Position numbers and translations under genes: made by a program. From assembly GCA_033765305.1 (NCBI GenBank), contig JANRID010000007.1:62001-126000 (forward strand): 64,000 bases of DNA, in the 5' to 3' direction. Shown here one piece after another: positions 1 through 8,648 of this stretch (within the stretch, counting starts at the first letter, position 1; the number at the start of each line of letters is the position of its first letter). The stretch is from RDXT01 sp033765305. Its GTDB lineage: Bacteria; Bacteroidota; Bacteroidia; J057. Under the pieces are notes generated by a model. That model saw only the letters and a list, made by a program, of their open reading frames with translations, did no database searches and had not been told where the DNA came from.

Positions 1-64
1 GGGCTTCGAGCCGATGGCAGCCGCGCTGGAGGACGAGGTAGTCGCGGTGCTCAAGCAGAAGTGA
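1..64 (+). CDS. C-terminal end of an unidentified protein (partial)
   Basis: The window opens inside a plus-strand gene. In the frame starting at base 2, twenty sense codons run to a TGA at 62-64, ending in EDEVVAVLKQK, a charged helix-like tail. The codon choice is GC-rich and matches the neighbouring genes, so this is probably the true 3' end of a gene. It is too short to name a family. Confidence 0.5.
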   Translation, partial: GFEPMAAALEDEVVAVLKQK

Positions 65-325
65 AACCCATTGCCCATGTAATCTGATGCTGAAAACGTC
101 CGATTCCCCTGCGGACTCCGTTGTAATATTGAATTCAGGACGGAACACCAGCCTTGCGCAGCAGACAGTCTCGCTGCAGCTGCCGCATATGCAGTGACCC
201 TTCCGGAATATTTGCGTCTGGAATATATATTGCCTTTTCCGTTGCAGCCGCCTTCAGGGCAACGTGCTTGTTCTGATTCTTTTCCCCGTTTCACAACCAT
301 TCCGCCCCAGGTCGTATGCAGCGGC
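65..325 (+). other. Gap before the dehydrogenase gene; possible small transcript
   Basis: No credible reading frame is present. The stretch is more AT-rich than its surroundings, with TATATTGC at 226-233 resembling a weak -7 box and a 6-bp hairpin (CGTTGC at 240-245 with GCAACG at 259-264). It runs into a strong intrinsic terminator at 326-362. A short RNA starting near 235 and ending near 362 would fit, but this is inference only. Confidence 0.3.
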
Positions 326-362
326 CCTTTCAGCCATTTCCCCCTGGCTGAAGGTTTTTTTT
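326..362 (+). terminator. Intrinsic terminator just upstream of the dehydrogenase gene
   Basis: TTCAGCCA (329-336) pairs with TGGCTGAA (345-352) around an 8-base loop. The stem can extend by two G-C pairs past a bulge and is followed by GG and eight T residues (355-362). This is a textbook rho-independent terminator on the plus strand. It sits 260 bases after the last upstream stop codon and only 25 bases before the next start, so it may end a small RNA or act as an attenuator. Confidence 0.75.
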
Positions 363-387
363 CTGTATAGCTAACCCTTAACACTAC

Positions 388-3300
388 ATGTTTCCTCGCT
401 CTACCCGCAAGGCGGCTGCCACAGGACGGTACCGCCGCATGATGACAGCAGGACTGATGGGGATCGCCCTGCTGCTCTCGTTCAAGACCTTGCAGATCCA
501 GCAGCACGGGCTGGATGCCCCTGTGCCGGTGGGGGCCTACCTCAACGGCGTGTTCCCGGATCTGACGCCCGGACAAGGGTCCGGCGCCTGGATCCTGCTC
601 GACGCCTACCCCAATCTGGGCTTCGAGAAGCCAATCTTCCTCGCCGAAGAGCCCGGTGCCAACCGGCTGCTCGTGGCCGAACAGGGCGGCGTGATCTATG
701 CTATCTCCCTGGATTCCACCACCAGCACCAAGACGCTCTTTCTGGACATCGACCCCAGAACGTACACCGTCACGGAAAGCGGCCTGCTGAGCTTTGCGTT
801 CCATCCGCGCTATGCCCTCGACAGCAGCTACATCTACCTGTTCTACCATTGGCGGAACAACGGCACCGGGCCGGTGTACTGGCGGGTATCGCGCTTTACG
901 GTCAGCGCGGGCGCTGCCGACCCCAATTCGGAGCTGGTGCTGATCCACCAGATGGACCGCGCCAACAACCACAACGGCGGCAGCCTCTTCTTCGGCAACG
1001 ACGGGTTTCTCTATATTAGCGTAGGCGACGAAGGCGGGCAGAACAACCAGTACAACAACTGCCAGAGCATCAGCAACCGCCTCTACGGCGGTATCCTGCG
1101 CATCGATGTGGACCGCAATCCGGCCACGAGCCACCCCATTCTCCGCCAGCCCAACCAGATTGCCGGCAACGACAACAGCTTTACTGCCAACTATTTTATC
1201 CCGGACAGCAATCCCTTCAACAATCCGGCGGGGACGGTGCTCGAAGAGTTTTATGCCATTGGCCTGCGCAACCCCTACCGCGTGACCTATGACGGCACGA
1301 CGAATGCTATCTGGTGCGGCGAGGTGGGGCAGAATGCGCGGGAGGAGATCAACCTCATCGAGGCGGGCGGCAATTACGAATGGGCTTTCGGGGAAGGGAC
1401 GATCAACGGCCCCCAGGGCGCGCCCGGCGCGCCGCTCGGCACGCTGGAGCCGCCGGTATGGGCCTACGACCACGGCCAGGGCAACTGCGTCATCGGAGGC
1501 TACCTCTACCGGGGGCCAGCGCATCCCGATCTGCACGGCAAATACGTCTTCGCCGACAACGGCTCCAAGCGCCTCTGGTCCATGGCCTATACCCCGGGCC
1601 TGCCGCCTGTGGTCACACAGCTGATGACCCTGCCCTTCGGATCGAGCTACAACAGCATTTCCTCCTTCGGCACCGATGCGGACGGGGAGCTGTATATCCT
1701 GAAATTCGACGACAATACCCCCAACGGCAAGATCTACCGGCTGGGGCGGCAGAATCCCGGCGCGCCGGAGCCGCCGCCGCTGCTCTCCATGACCGGCGCT
1801 TTCCAGAACCTGGCCTCCCTGCAGCCGGCAGATTTCATGATCCCCTACAGCATGAACGTGCCCTTCTGGTCGGATGCCGCGCTCAAATCCCGCTGGCTCA
1901 TCCTGCCCAACGACGGCACGCACAATACGCCTGCGGAGCGCATCCGCTATGCCGAACAGGGCAACTGGATCCTGCCCGCAGGCGCAGTCGTCGTCAAGCA
2001 TTTTGAAATCCAGACCGATGAAAGCAATCCGGCGCTGACGCGGCGCCTGGAAACCCGCTTCCTCGTCAAAGGCAGCGACAGCAAGTGGTACGGCATCACC
2101 TACCGCTGGCGGGACGACCAGACCGATGCCGAACTGCTCGCCGGCGGACGGTCCGATACGCTGAGCATCAGCACCCCCAACGGCCCGCGCGAAACGGTCT
2201 GGTATTATCCCGAGCGCAGCGAGTGCCTCTCCTGCCACAACGAGCCTTCCGGCGGCACCCTGGGCCTCAAAACCCGCCAGCTCAACAAGGACCATCTGTA
2301 TCCCCTTACCGGCAAAACTGCCAACCAGCTCACGACGTTCACCTATCTGGGCATGTTCGAGAACGAGCCCGATACCAGCGCGCTGGGCGCGCTGCTGACG
2401 TCCGCCCCTTCGGCCAATGCCGCCCTCCCGCTCGAAGACCGGGCCCGCTCCTACCTCGATGCCAACTGCAGTTCCTGCCACCGGCCAGGCACCGGCGTGC
2501 TGGCCGATTTCGATGCGCGGCTCATTACCCCATTCGCCAGCAGCGGCCTCTTCTATGCCCTGCCCCACACGAGCCTCGGCCTGGCCGACCCGCGGGTGAT
2601 CGTGCCGCAGGATCTGGAGCACAGCACCCTGTTCCGCCGGCTGAGCGCCGTGCACGAGCCCTATGCCATGCCGCCTATGGCCAAAAACCTCCTCGATTCC
2701 GCAGGCGTGGACCTGATCGAAAGCTGGATCAGCTTGGCCGATCCGGCCTTCGTCACCGAATGCCCTACGGTCAACTTCGAGGATTATTCCATCCTCTCCT
2801 ACGATGCCGCCCAGGATCAGGGCGATGCCCTTGTGCAGGACAACGGCGCCACGCTCCAGGTCAGCGGCAATGCGTGGAAAGCGATTTATCTGCCCTATAC
2901 CATCGGCCCCAACACGATCCTCGAATTCGACTTCCGCAGCACGGTGCAGGGCGAAGAGCACGCAATCGGCTTCGATACTGACAATACTGCTGACAATCAG
3001 CGCTTTCAGCTGCATGGCACCCAGAACGGGCCGGGCCTGCAGGCGTACAACACCTATGCCGGCGCCACCTGGCAGCACTTCACGATCCCGGTCGGCACGT
3101 TCTTCACCGGGTCGTTCAACAAGCTGATCTTCAATGCCGACCACGATGCGGGACCTCAGAATGGAAATTCCTACTTCCGCCATGTGAAGCTGTACGAAGG
3201 CACCTGCAATTCCCTGCCTCACCAGCGGATCGAGTTTCCGGCGCTGCCGAACAAGACCACCGCCGATGCGCCCTTCCAGGTGCTGGCCAGCAGCTCATCG

Positions 3301-4458
3301 GGCTTGCCGGTCAGCTACAGCATCGTGTCAGGTCCGGCCAGCCTCAGCGGCAATACCGTCACCCTGACCGGCGTGCCCGGACTGGTGCGGGTGCTCGCCT
3401 CGCAGGCCGGCAGCGCCGCCTTCGAGCCTGCGCCTTCGGTAGAGCGGCGCTTTTTCGCGGCACCGCCGGGCAAAGCCACCGGTTCCGGCCTCTCAGCGAT
3501 CTACTACCACGACGAAGCGCTCACGTTCCCGGCCCTGTACCGGGTCGATCCGGTGATCGACTTTTACTGGGGCAGCGGTTCGCCCGATCCGGCCATCGCG
3601 TACGGCACCTACTCCGTTGCCTGGCAGGGCGAGCTGGAGCCCCCGGTTTCGGGCACCTATACCTTCACCGCCACGACCGACGACGGCGTGCGGCTGTGGG
3701 TGAACAACCAGCTGATCATCGACCACTGGCAGGACCAGAAGGCAACCCAGCGGCTGGGCACGATCCCGCTGACGGCCTGGCAGCGGGTACCGGTGCGCAT
3801 GGAATTTTACGAACGGCATGCGTATGCCTCCGCCCGGCTCGAATGGGCCTCCGGCAGCGAGCTGCCGCGCATGGTGATCCCGCAGGCATTCCTCTATCCG
3901 GATGCAGTGCTGTCGGCTTCGCAGTTCCGGTTTACTGCGACGCCGCTGGAGCGCTCCGTGCAGCTCGACTGGGAGACGCAGGACGACCGCAGCACCGTGC
4001 GCTTTGCAGTGGAGCGGTCGGCGGATGGGCGGAATTTCGAGGCCATCGCGCAGGTGCAGGCGGTCCGCGGCGGCGCAGGCCAGCGCTATGGCTACGAGGA
4101 CCGGTCGCCTGTGACAGGGCTCAACTACTACCGCATCCGGCTGGCCGGCGCCGATGGCGCCTCCACGTATTCGGCGGTGGAGACGGCGCTGTTCGAGGCG
4201 GCAGACGGCATGCGTCTGCATGTCTGGCCGGTGCCGCTGGGCCCTGACCGCGTGCTGCACGCGGAGCTTGGCCTGCCTGCCCCGGCTGATGCCGAGCTGG
4301 TGCTCACCGACCTCCAGGGCCGTACCCTCCGCAGCCGCCGCATCGAAGCCGGCGAACGGCAGGTGCAGTGGCCGCTCGGCGGGCTGAGTCCGGGGGTGTA
4401 TTACCTGATCGCCCGCGCTCAGGGCCAGGTCCGGATGCGGCAGGTCCTGCTGCGCTGA
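388..4458 (+). CDS. Secreted PQQ-type sugar dehydrogenase/diheme cytochrome fusion with PA14 and type IX sorting domains
   Basis: This 1356-residue protein has an N-terminal hydrophobic export segment (about residues 19-36). A glucose/sorbosone-dehydrogenase-type beta-propeller follows at about 75-455, with NNHNGGSLFF, SVGDEGG and GLRNPYRV. Next comes a region like the SO2930-family diheme cytochromes (about 460-790), with two CxxCH heme sites: CLSCH near residue 613 and CSSCH near 694. A jelly-roll-like segment lies at about 790-945 and a PA14 domain at about 1030-1170 (TTDDGVRLWVNNQ). The last 80 residues form a type IX sorting domain ending VRMRQVLLR. Family knowledge suggests periplasmic or surface oxidation of sugars or alcohols with electrons passed to the attached hemes; the substrate is unknown. 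Its last eleven codons and stop are duplicated at 8649-8699. Confidence 0.85.
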   Translation: MFPRSTRKAAATGRYRRMMTAGLMGIALLLSFKTLQIQQHGLDAPVPVGAYLNGVFPDLTPGQGSGAWILLDAYPNLGFEKPIFLAEEPGANRLLVAEQGGVIYAISLDSTTSTKTLFLDIDPRTYTVTESGLLSFAFHPRYALDSSYIYLFYHWRNNGTGPVYWRVSRFTVSAGAADPNSELVLIHQMDRANNHNGGSLFFGNDGFLYISVGDEGGQNNQYNNCQSISNRLYGGILRIDVDRNPATSHPILRQPNQIAGNDNSFTANYFIPDSNPFNNPAGTVLEEFYAIGLRNPYRVTYDGTTNAIWCGEVGQNAREEINLIEAGGNYEWAFGEGTINGPQGAPGAPLGTLEPPVWAYDHGQGNCVIGGYLYRGPAHPDLHGKYVFADNGSKRLWSMAYTPGLPPVVTQLMTLPFGSSYNSISSFGTDADGELYILKFDDNTPNGKIYRLGRQNPGAPEPPPLLSMTGAFQNLASLQPADFMIPYSMNVPFWSDAALKSRWLILPNDGTHNTPAERIRYAEQGNWILPAGAVVVKHFEIQTDESNPALTRRLETRFLVKGSDSKWYGITYRWRDDQTDAELLAGGRSDTLSISTPNGPRETVWYYPERSECLSCHNEPSGGTLGLKTRQLNKDHLYPLTGKTANQLTTFTYLGMFENEPDTSALGALLTSAPSANAALPLEDRARSYLDANCSSCHRPGTGVLADFDARLITPFASSGLFYALPHTSLGLADPRVIVPQDLEHSTLFRRLSAVHEPYAMPPMAKNLLDSAGVDLIESWISLADPAFVTECPTVNFEDYSILSYDAAQDQGDALVQDNGATLQVSGNAWKAIYLPYTIGPNTILEFDFRSTVQGEEHAIGFDTDNTADNQRFQLHGTQNGPGLQAYNTYAGATWQHFTIPVGTFFTGSFNKLIFNADHDAGPQNGNSYFRHVKLYEGTCNSLPHQRIEFPALPNKTTADAPFQVLASSSSGLPVSYSIVSGPASLSGNTVTLTGVPGLVRVLASQAGSAAFEPAPSVERRFFAAPPGKATGSGLSAIYYHDEALTFPALYRVDPVIDFYWGSGSPDPAIAYGTYSVAWQGELEPPVSGTYTFTATTDDGVRLWVNNQLIIDHWQDQKATQRLGTIPLTAWQRVPVRMEFYERHAYASARLEWASGSELPRMVIPQAFLYPDAVLSASQFRFTATPLERSVQLDWETQDDRSTVRFAVERSADGRNFEAIAQVQAVRGGAGQRYGYEDRSPVTGLNYYRIRLAGADGASTYSAVETALFEAADGMRLHVWPVPLGPDRVLHAELGLPAPADAELVLTDLQGRTLRSRRIEAGERQVQWPLGGLSPGVYYLIARAQGQVRMRQVLLR

Positions 4459-4473
4459 AGCAGCCGTTGGCAA
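4423..4473 (+). repeat. 51-bp direct repeat, left copy (att-like)
   Basis: This segment is identical base for base to 8649-8699. It covers the last eleven codons and the TGA of the dehydrogenase gene plus 15 bases beyond. It contains an imperfect palindrome, GCGGCAGGTCCTGCTGC, at 4437-4453. The identity stops sharply at both ends (A/C before it, G/A after it). Direct repeats formed from the 3' end of a gene are the usual footprint of site-specific integration. Confidence 0.9.
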
Positions 4474-4609
4474 GCAGGGGCTGTGTGGTACGCAGCCGTG
4501 CCGGCTCGTGCCGGCAGGCCAGCTGGATCTGAGCCTGCCGGTGATGCCCGTGCTTCGGATGCGGCAGTTTGCTCAGCGCAGAAGCGGGGCTGCCAGTAAT
4601 CGGGAACAG

Positions 4610-4664
4610 AAAGGCGAAGGCCTCGGTCGGGGTGGTAAACATCCCGACCGCAAGCTTCGCCTTT
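4610..4664. repeat. Two-tier hairpin element, left copy
   Basis: AAAGGCGAAG (4610-4619) pairs with CTTCGCCTTT (4655-4664). Inside it, CGGTCGGG (4624-4631) pairs with CCCGACCG (4643-4650). Four-base internal bulges and an 11-base loop make the structure symmetrical. The 4601-4645 stretch aligns without gaps to 8473-8517 at roughly 70% identity by eye. The element lies in the 450-bp gap between the dehydrogenase gene and the four-gene operon, in which no other gene is visible. Confidence 0.6.
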
Positions 4665-4924
4665 CCTCAACTGCCGGGAACCTGGGCTTGGCAGATGCCC
4701 CCTTGCGTCCTCCGGCAAGGAAGGACGCTTCCCGGTTTTTCAAACAATCCTGGGGTACTCGCCCAATGGGCCGCAGGTGCTCCTTCACGCATCCGCGCCT
4801 AGGTCCTCCGGGCAAAAAAGATCGTTTGGGACAGCTTCTGCACGTTCGGACCTATACATCCGAACAGCGGACGCGGTTTTGTGCCTCAGTTTTGCTGTCC
4901 TGAACGCATCTCCATTCCCTGAAC

Positions 4925-5554
4925 ATGAAGCAACTGATTCTGATTACCTGTCTGCTGGCCTTGCCGCATTGGCTTTGGCCGCAACAACCAGAGCCCGCCC
5001 TGCCCCTGCCTCAGAGCAGCCTGCGGGTTGCTGCGTTGGGCTCCCTGATATATCCCGGCTTCAAAGCAGGGGTAGAGCGGCCCTACCGCGTGATACGGCC
5101 CGGGTCCGGGCGGAAATACCAAAAAGAGCGTTCCCTCAGCGCCAGCCTTGGCTATTATCACCATGACACCTTTCACGACAATCTGTTCCTGCTGCTGGAG
5201 CGCCGTAAACGCCTGCAATGGCAAAGCGGGTGGTTTGCTGAAGTTGCACCGGGGCTGGGGCTGAGCCGCACCTTTCTGGGCGGTGCGACCTACACGGTGT
5301 CGGCAACGGGGGAAGTAGAAAAACGGGCCTGGGCGGGGCATACCTATGCTTTGGTTTCGGCCGCTCTTGGCGGGGGATACCGCTTTGCCGCCCGGCAGGG
5401 TAAACCCGTTACCGTGTACAGCAATATCAGCCTGCTGGGCATGTTTCCCAGCAACCGGTTTATCTACCTCCGGCCCACGGTGGAGTTGGGTCTGGCCTGG
5501 AATGTTTCCCGTTTGTTTCCGTCCGCACCAACTGTAAAAGAAAAGAAAAAATGA
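4925..5554 (+). CDS. Small secreted beta-barrel-like protein, first gene of the cassette operon
   Basis: This is a 209-residue protein of no family I can name. A signal peptide ends near residue 20 (LLALPHWLWPQQ). The rest alternates short amphipathic strands rich in Tyr, Gly, Leu and Arg, for example SLGYYHHDTF and AALGGGYRF, as in small outer membrane beta-barrels. The C-terminus (WNVSRLF then KEKKK) lacks the classic final aromatic residue, so the barrel call is tentative. Its TGA overlaps the ATG of the downstream hydrolase by four bases, so the two are translationally coupled. The protein at 6589-7173 resembles it in size and texture and sits before the second hydrolase in the same way. 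Confidence 0.7.
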   Translation: MKQLILITCLLALPHWLWPQQPEPALPLPQSSLRVAALGSLIYPGFKAGVERPYRVIRPGSGRKYQKERSLSASLGYYHHDTFHDNLFLLLERRKRLQWQSGWFAEVAPGLGLSRTFLGGATYTVSATGEVEKRAWAGHTYALVSAALGGGYRFAARQGKPVTVYSNISLLGMFPSNRFIYLRPTVELGLAWNVSRLFPSAPTVKEKKK

Positions 5555-6582
5555 AAAACACACTGTTCGTCCTGCTGGCCCTGTTGGCCTTGTCTGCCTG
5601 TCAGACCGAGCGCAATGACCTGGTTGTCAATGCCAATGAAACCATTTATGTACAAAGTGAGGGCGCCTCGATGCGGGTCAACCTGCGGGGTAACCTGGCC
5701 AGCAAGGTGGTGATGCTGGTGGTGCATGGCGGGCCGGGCGGGGCCTCCTATTTTTACCGCGCGCCCGCCGTCCTCCGGCTGGAAGAAAAATATGCAGTGG
5801 CCTATTGGGATCAGCGGGTGGCAGGTGCCTCTCAGGGCAACCCCTCCAAAGGTTCGGTAGTGATGGCGCAGTATGGAGAGGACCTGAAAAAGGTAATCCT
5901 CACGCTCAGGCACAAGTACGGGCAAGATTTGCAGGTATTTCTGATGGGGCAAAGCTGGGGTGGAATGGTTTGCGCCCAGTTTATGACCGAGGGCGACAAC
6001 CAGGAAATGGTGAGCGGCTGGATTTCGGCCAATGCGACGCACAACTGGGCCCTTAACGACAGCCTGACCCGCGCCATGCTCCTCGAATTTGGTACGGAGC
6101 AGATTGGTTTGGGGAAAAATGTGGAAAAATGGCAGGAAATCGTGGACTACTGCCAGGCCAATCCGGGGAAGGTGACGGTGGAGATGTCGGCACAGCTCAA
6201 TTATTATGCATGGGAGGCTCTGGAGCTGATCGAAGGATTTACCCCGTTTGATGAGGATGAGGTCCTTCGCCAAAACCTGATTTCGGAAAAGATCCCTTTT
6301 ACGCAGGCTTTCCTGAACCTGCTCAATCCAGCCAATGGCAACCTGAACAACAGTGTGGTGGAAGTGGAGTTTTCCTCCCGGCTTTTCCGCATCACCCGGC
6401 CGGTGCTGGCCCTCTCGGGCAGATACGATTTTGTGGTACCGGAGGGACTTGCTATTGACCTGATCGACAAGGTGCAGTCCGCAGTAAAGGAGCGAAAACT
6501 CTTCCTGATGAGCGGCCACAACCTCGAAGAGCAGGATGCCTATGTGGACGCCTTCATTCAGTTTATCGACGAAAACAAATAG
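5551..6582 (+). CDS. Alpha/beta hydrolase lipoprotein (prolyl-aminopeptidase-like)
   Basis: This 343-residue protein has a lipoprotein signal (LALLALSAC, Cys17) and should be anchored in an outer or inner membrane leaflet. The alpha/beta hydrolase signature is complete: the oxyanion-hole motif HGGPGG near residue 59, the nucleophile elbow GQSWGG with Ser135, an acid in GRYDFVVP (Asp293) and the histidine in SGHNLEEQ (His323). HGGPGG plus GQSWGG is the pattern of proline iminopeptidase-like hydrolases. The substrate is unknown, and a peptide or small amide or ester is likely. The gene starts inside the stop codon of the upstream barrel gene and is followed six bases after its own stop by the second barrel gene. 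Confidence 0.85.
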   Translation: MKNTLFVLLALLALSACQTERNDLVVNANETIYVQSEGASMRVNLRGNLASKVVMLVVHGGPGGASYFYRAPAVLRLEEKYAVAYWDQRVAGASQGNPSKGSVVMAQYGEDLKKVILTLRHKYGQDLQVFLMGQSWGGMVCAQFMTEGDNQEMVSGWISANATHNWALNDSLTRAMLLEFGTEQIGLGKNVEKWQEIVDYCQANPGKVTVEMSAQLNYYAWEALELIEGFTPFDEDEVLRQNLISEKIPFTQAFLNLLNPANGNLNNSVVEVEFSSRLFRITRPVLALSGRYDFVVPEGLAIDLIDKVQSAVKERKLFLMSGHNLEEQDAYVDAFIQFIDENK

Positions 6583-6588
6583 CGCCTC

Positions 6589-7173
6589 ATGAAAACAACT
6601 GCGCTCCTGATCGTCGGGTTGCTGCTTGCTGCTTCGGTCCATGCCCAGCAAAAGCAGCCTTATGTGGCCCTGACTGCCTACAACCACAGTTTTTCTCCGA
6701 AACTGTTTCCCGGTTCATGGAATCCGGGCCTGACCGTCGAATACGGCTTTGCCCTGCGGGAGAAAGGGAGCCGCCGCTGGCACCTGCCGGTGCGCCTGCT
6801 GTACCTACACCACCGGCACCTGTACCGCGCGGTGGGGTTTGCAGCAGGTCCCCGGTACCAGCATGTTGGCCGTCTTGGCCTGATACAAGGCGCTGATTTT
6901 ACCCTGGGCTACCTGCACAGCTTTGACCTGTACCGCCGCTATACCCAAACCCGCAGCGGCACCTACGAGCCCGCCCGGGACCCCGGGCGGGCCAGTCTGC
7001 TGCCTGCCCTGCGGCTAAGCCTCGGCTACGATTTTTCAGCCACCATGAACCTGCCGGCTGAGGTGCTGCTCAGCTACCAGCTGGCCCTTCAAAGCCCGTT
7101 TTCGGGTGTGCTTCCTTTTATTCCTCACGCTGGCTTTCAAATGGGAGCCAGCTTGTATCTTCCTTCAAAATGA
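6589..7173 (+). CDS. Small secreted beta-barrel-like protein, third gene of the cassette operon
   Basis: This 194-residue protein begins with a clear signal peptide (LLLAASVHAQQ, cleavage near residue 20). It continues as alternating strand-like segments rich in Tyr, His, Leu and Gly, such as LLYLHHRHLY and LGYLHSFDLYRRY, ending GASLYLPSK. It looks like a small outer membrane barrel and resembles the first gene of the operon in length and style, although I cannot show homology by eye. Its stop overlaps the start of the serine hydrolase gene by four bases (ATGA). I do not recognise a named family. Confidence 0.7.
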   Translation: MKTTALLIVGLLLAASVHAQQKQPYVALTAYNHSFSPKLFPGSWNPGLTVEYGFALREKGSRRWHLPVRLLYLHHRHLYRAVGFAAGPRYQHVGRLGLIQGADFTLGYLHSFDLYRRYTQTRSGTYEPARDPGRASLLPALRLSLGYDFSATMNLPAEVLLSYQLALQSPFSGVLPFIPHAGFQMGASLYLPSK

Positions 7174-8387
7174 AATACTACCTGTTCTGGGCGGCGGTTG
7201 TCTTCGCCTGCCTTTCCCCCGGCTGTTTCATCCGGGACGACTTTGCCCCCGTAGCCACCTGCACCCCCGTGGCGGGCGACAGCAGTGCCAGCCACCCGCA
7301 AGCCGCTGTTTTTCAGGGGATACTGACGGAGTTTACCCAGGAGAAAGGGCTTCCCGGCATTGCAGCCTTGGTATTTACTCCGGAGCACGGGGTGTGGATG
7401 GGAGCCGCCGGGATGAGCCAGGTGGAAAACAACCTGCCCATGGCCCCCTGCCACCTGTTCATGTCGGCCAGTGTGGCCAAAATGTACCATGCTGTGCTGA
7501 CCCTGGAAATGCAGGAACAGGGAATGCTCTCCATCGATGACAATATCGACCAGTATCTCCCCGCCGAGCTGATCGAAAAGCTGCCCAACGGGCATACGGC
7601 CACCATCCGGCATCTGCTCAACCACAGCTCGGGCATCCCGAATCCTACCACCCGCCTTTCGTTCCTGACCAGCTACATCAACGATTTCAAACAGCCCATT
7701 GCCACAGAAACCTACCTGTCCTACATCTATGGAAAGGCCCCGCTGGCCGGCGCGGGTGAGGAGTTTACTTATTCCGATGGCAATTACCTGCTGCTGGCCA
7801 TGATCATGGACCGCATTTACGGCGACCATGCCCGGGCCATGAGCGAACTGGTGATTGAGCCGCTGGGTTTGTCAAACACCTTGTACCGGAACGAGGCAGG
7901 CTATAAAAACCGCGCTGAGTTGGTGAATTCCTATGCCGATTTGTATGACGAATACGCGCTGCGCAACGTGTCGGAGGAGGAGCGGATTTTCAATGAAAGC
8001 AATATCGGCCACGATGGCGTTAAGTTCACGGTTCACGACGGGTATCTGTTTCTGAGGAAAGTATTCATCGAAAAGGCCCTGCTGACCCCGGAAAGCCTGG
8101 AGCTGATGCTGAACCATGACGCCAACCTGGTGAGCTTTTCGGAAAACGAACGGGCTTTGCTGGGGGCTTTTCTGCTGTCCGACGATCCGGAGGTGGTGAG
8201 CATCAGCCACGAGGGGCAGACCATTGGTTCATCGGCCTACATGGGCTACTATCCGAAGCAGCAGGGCATCCTGATCGTGTTCAGCAATTTCGGGGGCGCC
8301 GTGAGCCGACAGTTGTACGAGGCCATGTTTCTGCGCAGCGGTCCGGAGCGCTGTTTGCTCCAGCGCATGGAGGAGGCTGCATTTTAG
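7170..8387 (+). CDS. Serine hydrolase lipoprotein of the beta-lactamase/DD-peptidase fold
   Basis: This 405-residue protein has a lipoprotein-type signal (VVFACLSPGC, Cys19). The class C beta-lactamase-like motifs appear in order: SVAK (nucleophile Ser101, Lys104), YSD at Tyr201 in place of the usual YxN, and HEG at His347 in place of KTG. The family includes beta-lactamases, D-aminopeptidases and esterases, so the substrate cannot be read from the sequence. It is the last gene of the four-gene operon and is coupled to the barrel gene before it by an ATGA overlap. Two lipoprotein hydrolases, each preceded by a small barrel, make an unusual operon. Confidence 0.87.
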   Translation: MKYYLFWAAVVFACLSPGCFIRDDFAPVATCTPVAGDSSASHPQAAVFQGILTEFTQEKGLPGIAALVFTPEHGVWMGAAGMSQVENNLPMAPCHLFMSASVAKMYHAVLTLEMQEQGMLSIDDNIDQYLPAELIEKLPNGHTATIRHLLNHSSGIPNPTTRLSFLTSYINDFKQPIATETYLSYIYGKAPLAGAGEEFTYSDGNYLLLAMIMDRIYGDHARAMSELVIEPLGLSNTLYRNEAGYKNRAELVNSYADLYDEYALRNVSEEERIFNESNIGHDGVKFTVHDGYLFLRKVFIEKALLTPESLELMLNHDANLVSFSENERALLGAFLLSDDPEVVSISHEGQTIGSSAYMGYYPKQQGILIVFSNFGGAVSRQLYEAMFLRSGPERCLLQRMEEAAF

Positions 8388-8472
8388 GTCGAAGAAGGTT
8401 CGTCCAAAGCTGGCGGGGAGGCAGTTGCCCTTGTACGGGCGGGTTCGTTCTGTACAGGCGAAGGGTAATTTT

Positions 8473-8517
8473 CGGGAAAAGAAAATCGAAGGCCCGATGC
8501 GGGTTGGTACAGATGCC
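8473..8517. repeat. Diverged copy of the left hairpin element
   Basis: Bases 8473-8517 align without gaps to 4601-4645, sharing CGGGAA, AGAAA, CGAAGGCC, CGGG and TGGTA blocks. The inner palindromes have decayed here, but GAAAAT and AAGG blocks recur in inverted form near 8534-8548. Both copies lie roughly 130 bp inside the 51-bp repeats, so they could be subterminal sites of the element, or a dispersed intergenic repeat. Confidence 0.45.
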
Positions 8518-8648
8518 TGCCTGTGCGTTACAGCCTCCTTCATTTTCCGGAAAAAAAGGCATATACGATGCGTAAGCCAACTCCCCCCATATGCATCCGC
8601 GGTGCTGGCGGCCGGCCGGCTGACCGAGCCAGGAGCATCCGTTCCGGC

